From positions 3,968,001 to 4,032,000 of the forward strand of contig JAITYX010000017.1 of the NCBI GenBank assembly GCA_021018815.1: DNA of 64,000 nucleotides, written 5' to 3'. A program made the position numbers and the translations under genes. How positions within the stretch are numbered: the first letter of the stretch is position 1; each line of letters begins with the position of its first letter. The notes beneath the pieces were generated by a model that did not search any database, had not been told where the DNA came from, and was given only the letters and a program-made list of their open reading frames with translations. Origin of the DNA: Talinum fruticosum (lineage: Eukaryota > Streptophyta > Magnoliopsida > Caryophyllales > Talinaceae). Below, in pieces: positions 1 to 11,295 of the stretch.

Positions 1-215
1 AGATAGCTTCTTGAAGGGTATCACCTTATGGGGCTAAGTATGCGATTTTCGGCTCCGGAGGCCAAGTTGTCGGCGAGAGCACACTCGACTTTGAACCCCA
101 AAGGATAGCCCCTTGTGAAGGCATAGACGTGACTTGTTAACCGCCGGAGGCTAAGTCGTTGCATGACGAGCGTTTGGGCCTTGCTCGTGTTGTTTTTGCG
201 ATTTTTGTGAGTTGA

Positions 216-960
216 TTGTATTTTTTTTTTTTTTTTTTGATTCCTAAACCCGACCCCCAAAGACGACTTCTAAAATCGATCACTCGCCTAGCTCGCTTGG
301 GCTCCTCCCCGGCCCACTCTCTCGCTAGTTGCCGGGCTCTGCTGCTACTCCGGGCCCCCTCTCTCTCTCTCCTCTCGCGGCCCACTCTCTCCCCTCGGCT
401 CCCTTCTCCCTCGCTGGGCTGCCCCCTTAGCCCACTATCTCTCCCTCTCGGCTCTCCCTCTCCCTCGCTCGGGCTCGCCCTCCCCCTCGGCCCACTCTCC
501 CTCCCCCTCGGCCCCCTTCTCTTCGCTGGGCCTGCCCCCCTCGGCCCACTCTCCCTCCCCTCGGCTCTCTCTCGCTCCCCGCTGCTATCTCTCCCCTCCC
601 GGGCCCGCTCCCCTCTCTCGGCCCACCATTTCAAACCCCCTCCCGCCTCTCCCTCTCTCTCCTTGACCTAGCCCCTGCTGCCAGTCCCCCCTCTCCTCTC
701 GCTTCGTTCTTGCTACTCCTGCTCTACTCCGACTCGCTGCTCTGCGCCACCGACCCAGTGCACACCCTCCCCCTCTCTCGGCACTACTCGCCCCTCCCTG
801 CCCAAGTCCCGACTTCCCCCTGTTTTCGCTTACTCCACCCCCTCGGCCCCCTCGTTTTGCGGCTACCCCCACCCCCGCATTGCACTCGGCCGGGGCCACT
901 ACCCCAGGCCGACCGCCTAACCCGACCCGGGGACCGAGCGTTCGCCCGGCCTCGGAACCG
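216..960. repeat. CT/GC-rich low-complexity stretch in the retroelement 3' region
   Basis: After an 18-base T run, a strongly pyrimidine-biased stretch repeats words such as CTCGGCCCACTCTC and CCCTCGGCTC. Long open frames on both strands (for example 137-634 minus) are Arg/Ser/Pro/Leu-rich by-products of this composition and are not called as genes. The stretch grades into the hairpin array. Confidence 0.75.
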
Positions 961-1000
961 ACCCCTCTCGCTCGCTCGCTCTCTCTCGTTCTCGGCGCTC

Positions 1001-1575
1001 GGGGTCGGTCTGCGCGAGACCGACCCCTCACCCTCTCTCTCCCGCTCTCTCTCGGCGCTCTTCCGCTCGGGGTCGGTCTGCCGAGACCGACTCCTCACCC
1101 CTCTCCTCGCTCTCTCGGCGCTCTGCCGCTCCCTCTCCCGGGGTCGGTCCTGCCGAGACCGACCCCTCTCGCACACTAACTCTCTCTCGCTCTCGGCGCT
1201 CGGGGTCGGTCTGCCGAGACCGACCCCTCACCCTCTCTCTCCCGCTCTCTCTCGGCGCTCTGCTCTCCCTCGCTCGGGGTCGGTCCTGCTGAGACCGACC
1301 CCTCACCCGCTCCCTCTAGCTCTCTCGCGCTCGGGGTCGGTCCTGCGAGACCGACCCCTCACCCCTCTCTCCCGCTCTCTCGGCACTGGGCTCTCCCTCG
1401 ACTCACGCTCTCTGCGCTCTACCCTCGGCTCTCTCGCACTCGGGGTCGGTCTGCCGAGACCGACCCCCACCCTCTCTCTCTCGCCCTCTCGGCATCTGGG
1501 ACTCGGTCTCAAAGAGACCGACCCCTCCCCTCCCCTCGCTCCTACCCGGACTCGGTCTCGAAGAGACCGACCCCA
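1001..1575. repeat. Array of about nine palindromic hairpins
   Basis: Each unit pairs GGGGTCGGTCT with its exact reverse complement AGACCGACCCC across a 3-6 base loop (usually gccg). Units start near 1001, 1069, 1140, 1202, 1276, 1333, 1442, 1498 and 1547. The last two are shorter or diverged (GGTCTC-aa-GAGACC core). Spacers are CT-rich with CTCGGCGCTC-like words. Spacing varies from about 50 to 110 bp, so it is not a simple tandem repeat. It lies inside the retroelement 3' region, just upstream of the antisense gene's TATA box. Confidence 0.85.
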
Positions 1576-1814
1576 GCTCCGAACCCTACTTGACCCTTAG
1601 CCTAACTAACAAAACCCAAAAAACCCTAAAACCCTAGAAACCCTACCCTAGCCCCAACCCTCGGAATTTAAGTTGTTTACTTTTATTTATGATCCGCTTG
1701 AGCGGGAAAGCCGGGAATTTGTGAATTCGAATTCGAATTTCGAATTTTAAAATTCGGTCTTGTGCGAGGAGACGGTGCGGTTGTGGGCGATTCGACTGAT
1801 CGGGCGGGGAGCTC

Positions 1815-1821
1815 TATATAA
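1815..1821 (+). promoter_or_regulatory. TATA box for the antisense gene
   Basis: TATATAA followed about 30 bp later by a CT-rich, CA-containing start-like region (cttcactattcac). A putative 5' UTR ends in TTTTGAG with a GTATAT donor at 1942, suggesting a leader intron before the ATG at 2442. Only sequence resemblance supports this promoter. Confidence 0.45.
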
Positions 1822-2441
1822 CCCGTCTCTTGGAGCTTCTCTTCACTATTCACAAAACAATTCTCAAAGTGAGGTAGAGAGCACTTGGGAGAAGCCTTCA
1901 AGCTAGACTCGGGCATTCATCACCTTCATCTGAATTTTGAGGTATATCTTCGAATAACCCGCTTGTAGTTTGAATATTCAAGTAGATGCATGTCTTAGGA
2001 TAATGGGTAGCTCCAAGGGTACGGTTGCGAGCCATTATGATAGTTTGTCGAGTAATTGTGCCTTGGAGAGAGACTCGTTGTGCCCAGTGGATAGATGTAG
2101 TTATGATGGTGTTGTAGGGGGAGTCTCTAGGAGTGGCTGCGTCTGCTGACTTGGAGGTCTCAGTAAACCTTGATAGTCACCACGATGTAGCCTCCCGAGA
2201 GTTAACCGTAGCTAGTCGCGTGCCAGTGGCGGCAAGTCTCGGTGCCTAGCGCGATTGCGGAGGCCATCCCTTTGGCTACGCTACCGCGACTTCGATTCCG
2301 TTTATGAAAGGTCCCCACTCCCGGTCTCAATAGCTTGTTCCCGTGAGGTGGTTTATCGCTGGGAGGTTAAAAGGAGTCATGGTCTTCGAGGACGAGTGAC
2401 ATTTACGGGTTGTGCCTTGCGGGATTCCGATAGCGGGACTA

Positions 2442-4628
2442 TGGCTAGGATTAAGACCACTTATACACCCAAGACCATGGACGAGCTCTGCGGGACGGGT
2501 ATTCCAAAGGTAACTCCCCGTCCTTAGATACTTCTTTAGATGATGAGGCCCTTTCGTCCTTCACACCACTTCATGGGGCGGAGGACTCGGTTGAGTCGTT
2601 GCACGAGAGGTCGGATCCTAGTGATGGTCAGGGCTCTCACTTCATTGATCCCGCTTTGCGAATGACATGAGTACGGGCGTCGAGGCTCTTCGGCCAATAT
2701 CGCATCCACGATAGTTATAGGATCCTAGTTCCGTTGGAGCGGGACACGGTCAAATCCCCCTCCCGGGTGTCGCGCCTTTTATAAGCGACACTCGATGGTG
2801 GGGTGCGGTTTCCGCTCCATCCTTTAGTTGTATCAATATGCGATAAGTTCAACCTGGCCCCGGCCCGGATTGTCCCCAACTCGTGGCGCTCGATTTGTTC
2901 GTTCATTGCCACATGTGAAATAAAAGACCTCCCCTGTAGCTTAGAATTGTTCTCCCTCCTTCATGGCTTTCAAAAGAGCGTCTCGTTAGATGGTGAGCGA
3001 GGGTGGTACGGCTTTCCGAACAAGAGAGGATACATGAGCGCCTACTGGGTAGGACTTCATCGATCCATAGGTGGAAGTATGAGTTTCTCTTCGTAGAAAA
3101 GTTGGACGGGGAATGGGATGTCCCTGCATGGAGTGATGAGGAGGAAGTCGTCAAAATGCCTGGTTCTCTCCGCGCGGTTTATCGTTCAGAGGTGTACGCC
3201 GCGGCGGAATACTTTCGCACCCGAGAGGTACCCCATCCAACGATTGAAGGAAGGAAAGAAAGGCTTCCTTCCCACTGGCTTCCCAAGAGGGAGTATTTCA
3301 AGAAGAACTTGTTCCTTGTCGCCGCGGGAGCGGCTCTCGATCCGAAACTTCCACGAGGTACTTGTCCCACCTTATGCTTGTTTTTGTTCATGTTTCGAAG
3401 CGACTGACTTTGGTTTGTTTTTGCGAGATCAAGCAAGGGCTCTCTTATCCAAGGCCATGGCCGGGAACTCCTTACGTCCGCGGGATGATCGGGATACGGG
3501 TCCTCCTCCCCAAGGCAAAGACGCCACAAACGAGAGGCAAGGGAAAGCATCGGAGCCGCGTTCCTCGGCTGTCGATGTCCCGAAGGTCGGCATTTTCAAG
3601 GGGAGCGGCGGTAGACCTCCCACGGTGAGTCTTACACTCCTTGTCAAATCTTTTGTATTGAACCTTTGATTTTCATGCTAACATTATATTGTTGTCATAG
3701 GTTTGTCCTTCCCAGTGAGAAAAGTCGGCCGTCGCCTCGATTCGAGCATTAAAGTGGGAGGCCGAGCGGTACGCGGATCATCTAACTCGAATAAGCGTTC
3801 GAGGACGCTTCGAACCTCTCCTCCCCGAGGAGTGACTCCTAGCACAAGCGGCAAGGAGGTGTGCACGGGCCTCCGGTCTCGCCGTTTTACGCGGGCGACC
3901 CGGAGACCAAGGCCATCTTGGCGGGCAACCTTCGAGGACGTACGGAGACGGTTCTCGTAAGAACGCTGCTTCTCAGGTTTACGCCGCCTCGGTCACTGCT
4001 GGTGAGGTAACGCATAACTTTCCCTATACTTGTATTTTCTTTGCCTTTTTGGATTCTAACTCCTTTACTCCACGAGGCTCTCATCAAGGTTATGGAGGCC
4101 ATAGAGTCTCGGTCCTCCTCATCGAGTCTTCGGGAGGAAGTATCTTCTCTTCGGGGCTCTTTGAGGAAACTCTCGCAGGAGAAGAAGGATGAGGCTGATC
4201 GATTCCGGGGAAGTGAGCAAGTTAAAGGCCCAGCTGGGGGCTTCCGGGAACGCGAGAGGGATATGAAGTCACAACTTGAGACCACGAAGGCTGAGTTGGA
4301 GGTCGCTCGAGGAAAGAGCGAAACCTCGAAGCTCGCGTTGGAGCTGCCCGCGAGAAGGCTCGTAGTTGGAGGTCGCGCTTTGAGTCCGCACGAGGAGATA
4401 GACGCCGCAGCTAGGGATGCGTCTCTTCGGAAGCTTCTTGTGTTGGTTTCCCCGGCTTTGAGCGAGGAGACGGAGGGGCTAGAGCGAGTGGATAGCATAT
4501 GCCAACCTTCTTTACTCCGAGGCCTTTGCCTCACGATCGGACTCTCCGGCGAGGGCACTCCAGAGGACGGTGAGATTCCTCCCGCGGACAGGGTTGATGA
4601 CCAGGCCGGGGCGGCCACTGAGGAGTAG
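2442..4628 (+). pseudogene. Antisense, spliced retroelement gene with PF04195-like domain and coiled coil
   Basis: This gene lies opposite to gag-pol. The likely start is ATG at 2442 (MARIKTTYTPKTMDEL). A conserved domain follows at about 2795-3230: VRFPLHPLVVSICDKF, PNSWRSICSFI, RGWYGFPNKRG, then in a shifted frame SSIHRWKYEFLFVEKLDGEW. This order matches the plant 'putative gypsy type transposon' family (Transposase_28, PF04195). A low-complexity linker leads to a heptad-rich coiled coil at about 4100-4340 and an acidic end. Introns are visible: 3625-3700 (GTGAGT...CATAG) and 4007-4076 (GTAACG...CGAG), and probably another near 3351-3427. Frame changes near 2525, 3050 and 3900 suggest decay. 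Extra ORFs, sense or antisense, are known in Tat elements; their function is unknown. Confidence 0.7.
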
Positions 4629-5372
4629 CCTCCATTCCTCTCTCTCTTTCCCGATCCTTAGGATTGCTTTTGATGGCTTGCATGCCATGTGTTTTTGGGT
4701 GGCTGCGTGCCGTATAGCTTGATACTTCGCTACTTTGGGTTTGTTTTGCCTTAAACTTTCTTTCTTGGGTATTCCTTGCTTGATGCTTGTTTGTGTGCTT
4801 ACTCGATGTTTATTTGATGCTCGCTTGGATGCCTATTCAGCGCTTTGTCCGATGCTTGATTCGTTGTCTCTTTTGGTTGTTGCCGATTTTCCTTGTCGTT
4901 TCTTGTGTATGATTATCTTTTGACTTTGGCAATTTTTGGCTACCTTAGGGGTTCGCATTAGCCCCTAGTGTTGCCCCCAAAATCGGTACAAGCAAAACAT
5001 GCAAGAGTAGAATTTTACAAAGTGGTTGTCATTAGGATTAACAACAATCGGTACCCTTTCTTCTAACTTTAACTAAGTCCGAGAGAATACAACAAGAGGG
5101 GCCGAAAGGTTGGAGGCCTTAGGGGTTCGAATTAGCCCCTAGTGATGCCCCAACTTCGGCTAAGGCAAAATATACAACAAGAGAGATTGGAAATTTAGTG
5201 GTTCTAGGGGATCGTATTAGCCCCTATTCACATTCCAAAAGTCGACTTAAAATAAGACGAAGTCGTAATGTTACGGAAAATGTACTCATTGTATTAACAT
5301 AGAGAATCGAAGTTCGTTACAAGAGAGAGATAGGAATGTGTGCCCCCGTTGAGCGCTTTTGGAAAAGTCGCG
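4629..5372. other. Spacer between two convergent retroelement reading units
   Basis: This 0.74-kb spacer separates the integrase stop from the end of the antisense gene. No protein is supported. It is T-rich at first, then carries three copies of a repeat (see 4943-5226). Both transcription units converge here, so it is the expected site of polyadenylation signals for both. Confidence 0.6.
4943..5226. repeat. Three interspersed copies of a 25-35 bp repeat with hairpin arms
   Basis: Copies at 4943-4978, 5117-5151 and 5203-5226 share taggggttcg-attagcccctagt, followed in the first two by a tgcccc tail. Within each copy AGGGG and CCCCT can pair around a short loop. They fall between the convergent integrase and antisense units and nowhere else that I can see in the window. 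Confidence 0.75.
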
Positions 5373-6530
5373 TCAATCGTGGTCGATTCCTTTACAGCAT
5401 TTGTCGGGACCCGGGCTGGGTGGGTCTTTAAAGAAAGGCCCCCACGCCAGCCGGTAAGCTTTTACTGCATACAAAGGTCGCTTCCCGGTACTTAGATGAA
5501 GTACTTCTTCAAGTTGCTTGCTATGCCATGCTCGAGGAACGTCTACTCCTTCGAGGGTGGCCAACCTGTAGGTCCCCGGGCGGACTACCTCGCGAATGAT
5601 GTACGGCCCTTCCCAATTAGGCTGTGAGCTTACCGTGTTCCGCCGCCTTTCCTGTAGCTTCGGTTTTCTCAAAACCAAGTCACCAACTTCGAGATCCTTC
5701 CCTTTCACCCTTACAGTTGTAGGCTCTTGCCATTTTCAATTTGGTTATGGCCTCACGGAGGTAGCTATCTCCTCGAACCATCGGGAGCAAGTCAAGGGCC
5801 TCCGGAGGGTCTCATTGTTAGACTCCTCCCGAAAGTTTGTGAGGCGGTGAGTATGGAGGGCTACTTCGACGGGGAGGACGGCTTCCGATCCGTATACCGG
5901 CATGAAGGGCGTTTCTCCGGTGGTCGACTTCTCTGTGGTCACGATAGACCATAAAGCTGCCGGCAACTCCTCCGCCCACTTTCCCTTAGCGTCGTCTAGC
6001 CTCTTCTTAAGGCCGTTCGGTATGACCTTGTTGGGCGACTCGGCTCGACCGTTGGCTGGGGATGGGCTACGGGCGTGAAGCGGGCACGGCAACCATACTT
6101 GGGCGAGGTAGTCCCGCACCTTGTCGGTGTCAAGCTGCCGCCCGTTGTCGAATATCATTGCCCTAGGAACGCCAAATCGGGTGATTATGTTCTTCCAAAT
6201 GAATTTGCGCACTTCTTTCTCGGTGATCGAGGCAACGGCTTCCGCTTCTATCCATTTAGTGAAGTAATCTACCGCTACGAACAAATATTTGCGGCTGACC
6301 CGTGGCTTTTGGGAATGGTCCCGGGATATCCATCCCCCATCTTGCAAACGGAAGGGCGATTGGATGGGAGTCAACTCGGTAGGCGGGCGCTTTGGCACGG
6401 GAGCAAACTTTTGGCATTTGTCGCATTTTCTCACCAAGTCCATCGAGTCCTCTCTCAAGGATGGCCAATAGTACCCGGTTCGTAGGGCCTTTGCTGCGAG
6501 CGCCCTTCCGCCTATATGCGAGCTACACAC
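5373..6530 (-). pseudogene. Integrase remnant
   Basis: An N-terminal zinc-binding part contains HIGGRALAAKALRTGYYWP and CDKCQKFA (about 6400-6520). The core has the first Asp in WGMDIPGPFP (about 6330, other frame), the second in MIFDNGRQLD (about 6140), and the Glu in NGRAES (about 6045); the family usually reads NGQAE. The C-terminal part reads WEGPYIIREVVRPGTYRLA and ends with WHSKQLEEV (about 5510). No chromodomain is visible, as expected for Tat. A single extra C near 6280-6300 breaks the frame between the first Asp and the rest. It is the last pol domain; its stop at 5373 faces the antisense gene. Confidence 0.85.
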
Positions 6531-6661
6531 CCCTTCATGGATTTCTTCGAGAACTTTCGACCCATTTCGGCGGAATGCAACGGAGCGAGGGGTTGGGAGT
6601 ATGCCTTCTTATAAAGTGTCCCTTCGTAGTAAACGAACCATTCAGCTCTTTTCTTGACATG

Positions 6662-7245
6662 TTACGCTTCTTTGGTGTCTTGCGGAAGTTCTCCCTTTGA
6701 TAGGTAGTTGATAAGGGGATCCATCCAAGTGTTGCTCCTATCCGACCACATGGTTTCTTTGACATCAATGCTTCTCTCTCCAAGTATCTCCCATTGGATC
6801 TTCTTTGGCTGCCCGTCGGCCGAAGAGCTGGCGAGTTTGGAGAGGGCATCGGCTTGTCTATTCTGCGAGCGGGGCACATGAAGGATTTCGAAGTGCTTTG
6901 GAGCCGATCCTGCCGCTTCTTTGACCTTTCGGCGATATGCTATCATGTCCTCGTCCCGTGCCTCGTATTCTCCATTCAGTTCGGGAGACTACAAGTTGGG
7001 AGTCGGAGTAGGCCTTCACGGAGCTTGCTCTGCCGCATAACAAAGGTCTATGCCTGCTAGGAGGGCCTCATATTGCGCTTCATTGTTGGAGGCCACGAAC
7101 ATGAACTTAAGTGCGTGTTCGAATTGTTCCCCGTTGGCGAAGTGATGACCAGCCCCGCCCCACTCCCGTCTTTGGTTGCGGAACCGTCTACATAGAGGGT
7201 CCAACATTCATCTTGGGACGGTAGGGGTGGCTTGGGTGTGAGCAT
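6662..7245 (-). pseudogene. Second (plant/archaeal-type) RNase H remnant
   Basis: A second RNase H domain starts with LYVDGSATKDGSGAGLVI (about 7200), whose first Asp is the catalytic D. FVASNNEAQYEALLAGIDL follows with the catalytic Glu, then YSDSQLVVS and a closing HVPRSQNRQADALSKLA (about 6870-6830). An RNase H placed after the first one and before integrase is the known signature of Tat elements. The domain is spread over three frames. It supports lineage assignment more than any other part of the element. Confidence 0.85.
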
Positions 7246-8864
7246 TCTGCTATAAAGTCCGCCAATGCTTGTGCTTTGATAGCTCTTCGGGGTTCGAATT
7301 CCGGGCCATATGGGGTTAGTTCAACGGCCCACTTCAGCATTCTTCCGGAGCTTTCGAGCTTACGTAACACGTTCTTTAACGGCTGGTCGGTAAGGACCGT
7401 CACTTTATGTGCCTCAAAGTAAGGGCGTAGCTTCTGGCGGCAAGAGGAGTGCATATGCAAATTTTTCAATCACTAGGGTAGCGAAGCTCGGCGCCGGTGA
7501 GTGCATGGCGACATAATACACCGGTATTTGCTCGTTCTTTCGCTCCACAAGGAGGACTGCACTTATTGCTTGATGCGAGACGGCAAGGTAAATGAGTAGG
7601 GGCTCCCCGGAGTGGGGCTGGCGATTTTTGGAAGGCTGGGCCAAATACGTCTTCAATTGGGAGAATGCTTCTTACGCTTCAACGTCCCACTCGAACTTGA
7701 CTCTCTTTTTGAGCACCTTAAAAAGGGTTGGCATTTGTCTGCGGACCTTGACATGAATCGTCCAGGGCGGCCACGCACCCTGTTAATTTTGAACCTCCTT
7801 AATAGTCTTCGGGGACTTCATGTCGAGCACGGCTTGCACTTTATCGGGGTTTGCTTCTATCCCTCTGTGATTGATCATGAAGCCTAGAAATTTTCCAGCC
7901 TTGACTCCAAATGTGCACTTCTTGGGATTCGACTTCATCCCATACTTTCGTAGGACTTCGAACGTCCTCAGAAGGTTGGAGATGTGATCGAAGTCTGCTT
8001 GCTCTTGACGATCATGTCGTCCACATATACCTCCATGGTCTTCCCGATGAGGTGGGTGAAGACCATGTTGACCGACCTTTGGTAGGTGGCTCCGGCGTTT
8101 TTCGATCCGAAGGGCATCACGTTGTAACAATACGGCCCTTGGTCGGTGATGAAGGCGGTTCTCTCTGGTCTTCCTTGCACAATGGTATACGATGGTACCA
8201 CTGAAAAGCGTCCATGAGCGAGGAGGGCGTGGCCGGCCGTAGCATCGACAAGTTTGTCGATTTTGGCGAAGGATAGGCTTGTCTTTTGGGCACGCTTTGT
8301 TGAGGTCGGTGAAATCGACGCACATTCTCCATGTACCGTTCGATTTTTTCACCAAAACGACATTGGCAATCCACTTGGGGTAGTGGCATTCCTGGATAAA
8401 TCCTGCCTCTAGTAACTTCTTGACCTCCTCGGCTATTGCTTTGCTTTGCGTTACGCCCCGAGATGTCGTCGTTTTTGGATGACGGGCTTGTAGGAGGAGT
8501 CGACATTCAACTTGTGCTCGATGACCTTAGGGCTCGACCCGGGCATTTCTTTGGGTCCAAAGGCGAAGACATCTTTGAATTCTCTCAAGAGTCCGATAAG
8601 GCCGTCCTTGATCCCTTTACGAAGGTTCCTGCCCACTTGTACGGAACGATCGGGGCGGGTTTCCTCCGAGAGGGATGAGTTCGACATCTTACGAGGGTGT
8701 AGGTCGGTCCTGCCATGGTCCTCGGTGGTGGCAAAGCAAACCATCATCGTTTCGGGAATCTTGGCGGGGAGTTCCACTTTCGGTTTCTTGCCCTTGGGGT
8801 CATCCTTGGTCTTTTCTTCTTGATGCGCTTCGTCATTAGGGGTCGAAGGCTTACGACATAACAC
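7188..8864 (-). pseudogene. pol: Reverse transcriptase and first RNase H remnant
   Basis: Conserved RT blocks appear in order but in changing frames: CVDFTDLNKACPKD (about 8320), GPYCYNVMPFG (about 8140), and the catalytic VYVDDMIVKS (8011-8030, YVDD metal-binding site). Then come KYGMKSNPKKCTFGV and KFLGFMINHRGIEANPDK (about 7880). The RNase H part follows with VYYV, LRPYFEAHKVTVLTDQPLK and IKAQALADFIAE (about 7270-7500). The normal role is copying the element RNA into DNA and removing the RNA strand. Frame changes occur at roughly 8450, 8250, 8150, 7970 and 7780, so no full-length enzyme can be read. Confidence 0.88.
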
Positions 8865-8884
8865 TCCCTTGCTTTGTTTCGATC

Positions 8885-9311
8885 TCAGTAGATCTCGCCT
8901 ACGGATCCGTCATCAAGCTCATACTTCATGAGAAGAAGATATGGAGCGATGACTGCTTTGCTTTGGTTGAGGGTGGGACGTCCGATGATGACGTTGTAGG
9001 CGGAGGGCACGTCTACCACCAAAAGTTTACTTCCGTGTTCCGTCCTCGGGCCTTGTCCCCGATCTCGATTGGCGGGCGGATCATGCCAAGGGATGCAGCT
9101 GTCGCCCCCAAATCCGAGGATTGGATTTACAAGGGGGATGAGGTTACGGGGTTGTGCTTCAGCTGGTTCAAACATTACGTGGTGATGATGTCCACCGAGC
9201 TGCCCGTATCTACTAGGACCCTCCGGACTATAGCGTGCGAGACTTTCAGCGTGATGACCATGGGGTCGTCATGCGGGGTGGCCAGTCCTCTCGGGTCCTT
9301 CTCCCCAAAGG
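8885..9311 (-). pseudogene. Retrotransposon aspartic protease remnant
   Basis: The active-site triad D-T-G is encoded at 9202-9210 in the context VRRVLVDTGSSVDII. About five codons later a TAA interrupts the frame, and the domain resumes in a shifted frame. The conserved tail includes DVPSAYNVIIGRPTLNQSKA, typical of plant gypsy proteases. The enzyme would cut the gag-pol polyprotein. One nonsense change plus one frameshift make this copy non-functional as read. Confidence 0.82.
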
Positions 9312-11264
9312 TCATCGCGGGTACCTTCGAGGGTGGAGGTTGCCGGTGATCGGCACTTGTTGCGCACTCCTCAAGTGAGCTTTCCGAGAGGAGGGGTCAT
9401 GCCCCGGCCAAGCCCCAGCGATGGTGGCTACGATTACAGTAGTCTCATCATCCTCGTAGCTCTTTTCCCCTTGTCTCGAAGAGCCTCCCTTAATCCCATG
9501 GACATCCTTTTTAAGGAAACGGTCTATCCGCCCATTGTCGGCCAACTCCCCGAGTGCTTTCTTCAAGGCCCGACACTCGGCGAGTGTTGTGCCCCGTTTG
9601 TTCATGGAACTCGCAATATTTGTTCGAGGCTCGTGCCTTGGCGGGAGTGGACATGGGAGGTGGCTTCTTGAGCATAGGGTGCCCCTTGATCTCCATCAAA
9701 ATGCTCCGGGGATCGGTGTTGAAGCGGTGGTTCACCTCATTCTCGCGGGGCTTCTTTTCATTTCGGGGATTGAACTTTCCTTCCCCTCCTTTTCTCCTTG
9801 CCTCATCCCCCTCCTCTGCGCGAGATCTCCGTGGCCTGGATGAAATCGGCCGCCTTCGGAGAAGCTTACGCGAGGTGGTCACCTTTTGCTCGGCGAGGGA
9901 AAATTTGAATCTTCCGCTCCTAAGTCCATTTAAGAAGGAGGCGTAGGCAACTCCGTCTTGGAGGTCGGGGATGAGGACGGCTTCCCAGTGGAACCGCCGT
10001 ACGTAATCCTTAAGAGTTTCACTCCTCCCTGCTTGATCTTGGAGAGGTGGATGCTAGTCCTCTTTTGTTTGCAGCGGCGATGAATTGCGCCACAAACTTC
10101 TCACAAAGTTCTTCGAAGGAAGAAATGCTTCCTTGAGGAGGCCGTTGAACCATTTACTGCGCGACCCCCTTTAATGTGGCGGGGAAGAATCGGCGGTAGG
10201 TTGCATCGTCTCCAGTCCTGCACATACATGTGAGACTTGTAGCGAGCCAGGTGGTCCTCGGGATCGGTAGTGCCGTCGTACGGTTCGACACTCGGGACCT
10301 TTACTTTCTTCATCCTAGGCGCTTTCATGATTTTCTTGGAGAAGGAGTGTTGAAAGTATCTTTGGGTCGGCCTTGAGTCGGAGCCGAGAATTGGGATGGT
10401 GCGGGGTTGATGACGCGGAACCTCCACCGGGGAAGGGCTATTCCTTCTCTCGGATCGGGGTGGGGTGCGCTGGTCCTCTCGATTTCTCGGGACCTCTCAT
10501 AGCCGAGTGCCACAGGTGCCTTTCCCTCGGCGCTCGCGCTCTCGAGCAACGGATCGTCCTTGGTCGTGTTTGTGAGCGTCATAGGCCCGTTGGGATTCAC
10601 GACCATGGGTAGCCGATCGTCCGGGGCTGGCCGTCCTTCGGCTCCCTTGGGGCTGGCCCTGCTCTCGGTGCTGGAGCATGGTCTTCAAACCGGGCGGAAC
10701 GCCTGCTTGTGAGTGGCGTAGGGGTTGAAGCCGTATGGGATGTTGCGACATTTTCGTTGGCTCTATGAAGAGCTCTCTTGGCTTCGATGATGCCCCTAGC
10801 GTCTCCCTCCTCATAGTGCCTCGGGGCGGGACGTTAGGCTGTTCGGGAATAAATGTCGTCGGGGCCTCGGTGAGGCTGTCTTTGGAGCCACGTGGGAAGG
10901 CATCCCACGAGAAGTGGCCAACAGGCGACCTCCCAGGGGGTTGCGCCGTACCGGGAGTTGGAGTATAATGGAAGGGCATGATTGGCATGCGGCTGTTCCA
11001 TAGTGGCTCGTACTTGTTCTTGCACTTGTTGTGCAACGGTCGTTTTGAGGGTCTCGATTAGGTTACGGAGAGCCCCTAGGGTGACGTACCCCTCCAGTTG
11101 GGCGTGACGGTTGCCGGCGGTTCGGTGAGACGATTCTGCGTCCTCGGCTTGAGGAGCGTCTCGGGATTGGCCCCCGTAGGCATTGAGCGATTAGGGTGTG
11201 GGACTGGTGGGTTGTTTGTGTCGCGAGTCATCTTGGATCGAGATCGAGTGCCACTGGCGACCAT
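9312..11264 (-). pseudogene. gag: Retrotransposon gag remnant
   Basis: The first minus-strand ATG after the primer-binding site is at 11264, preceding a proline/arginine-rich N-terminal segment that shifts frame several times. A capsid-like stretch near 10240-10330 contains PYDGTTDPEDHLARY, the conserved retrotransposon gag motif. Further on lie a basic arginine-rich region (about 9790-9880) and a YCEFHEQTGH segment (about 9615), the zinc-knuckle-like motif usual in Tat gag. The motif continues in another frame as ECRALKKALGEL. Gag would form the particle that packages the RNA. At least four frame changes across 2 kb show the copy is broken. Confidence 0.8.
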
Positions 11265-11277
11265 ATGCTACCTTCCT

Positions 11278-11295
11278 CCCCACGAGACGGCGCCA
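11278..11295 (-). other. Primer-binding site for reverse transcription
   Basis: On the minus strand TGGCGCCGT follows the LTR end after three bases. TGGCGCC complements the 3' end of a plant tRNA, probably tRNA-Asp as in many Tat elements. The match beyond the first nine bases is weaker. Confidence 0.7.

Noticed and set aside
137..634. 165-codon open frame rich in Arg, Glu and Gly on the minus strand, and its plus-strand mirrors to 1600
   Set aside because: The sequence is low-complexity CT/GA repeat; both strands and several frames are open for the same reason, and no domain is visible.
1600..1900. Treating the TATA-containing segment as the missing LTR of the retrotransposon
   Set aside because: It shares no end sequence or body with the LTR at 11299-11960 and faces the opposite way.
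4735..4923. 62-codon frame between the antisense gene and integrase
   Set aside because: T-rich, Leu/Cys-rich translation without similarity; sits in a 3' UTR-like spacer.
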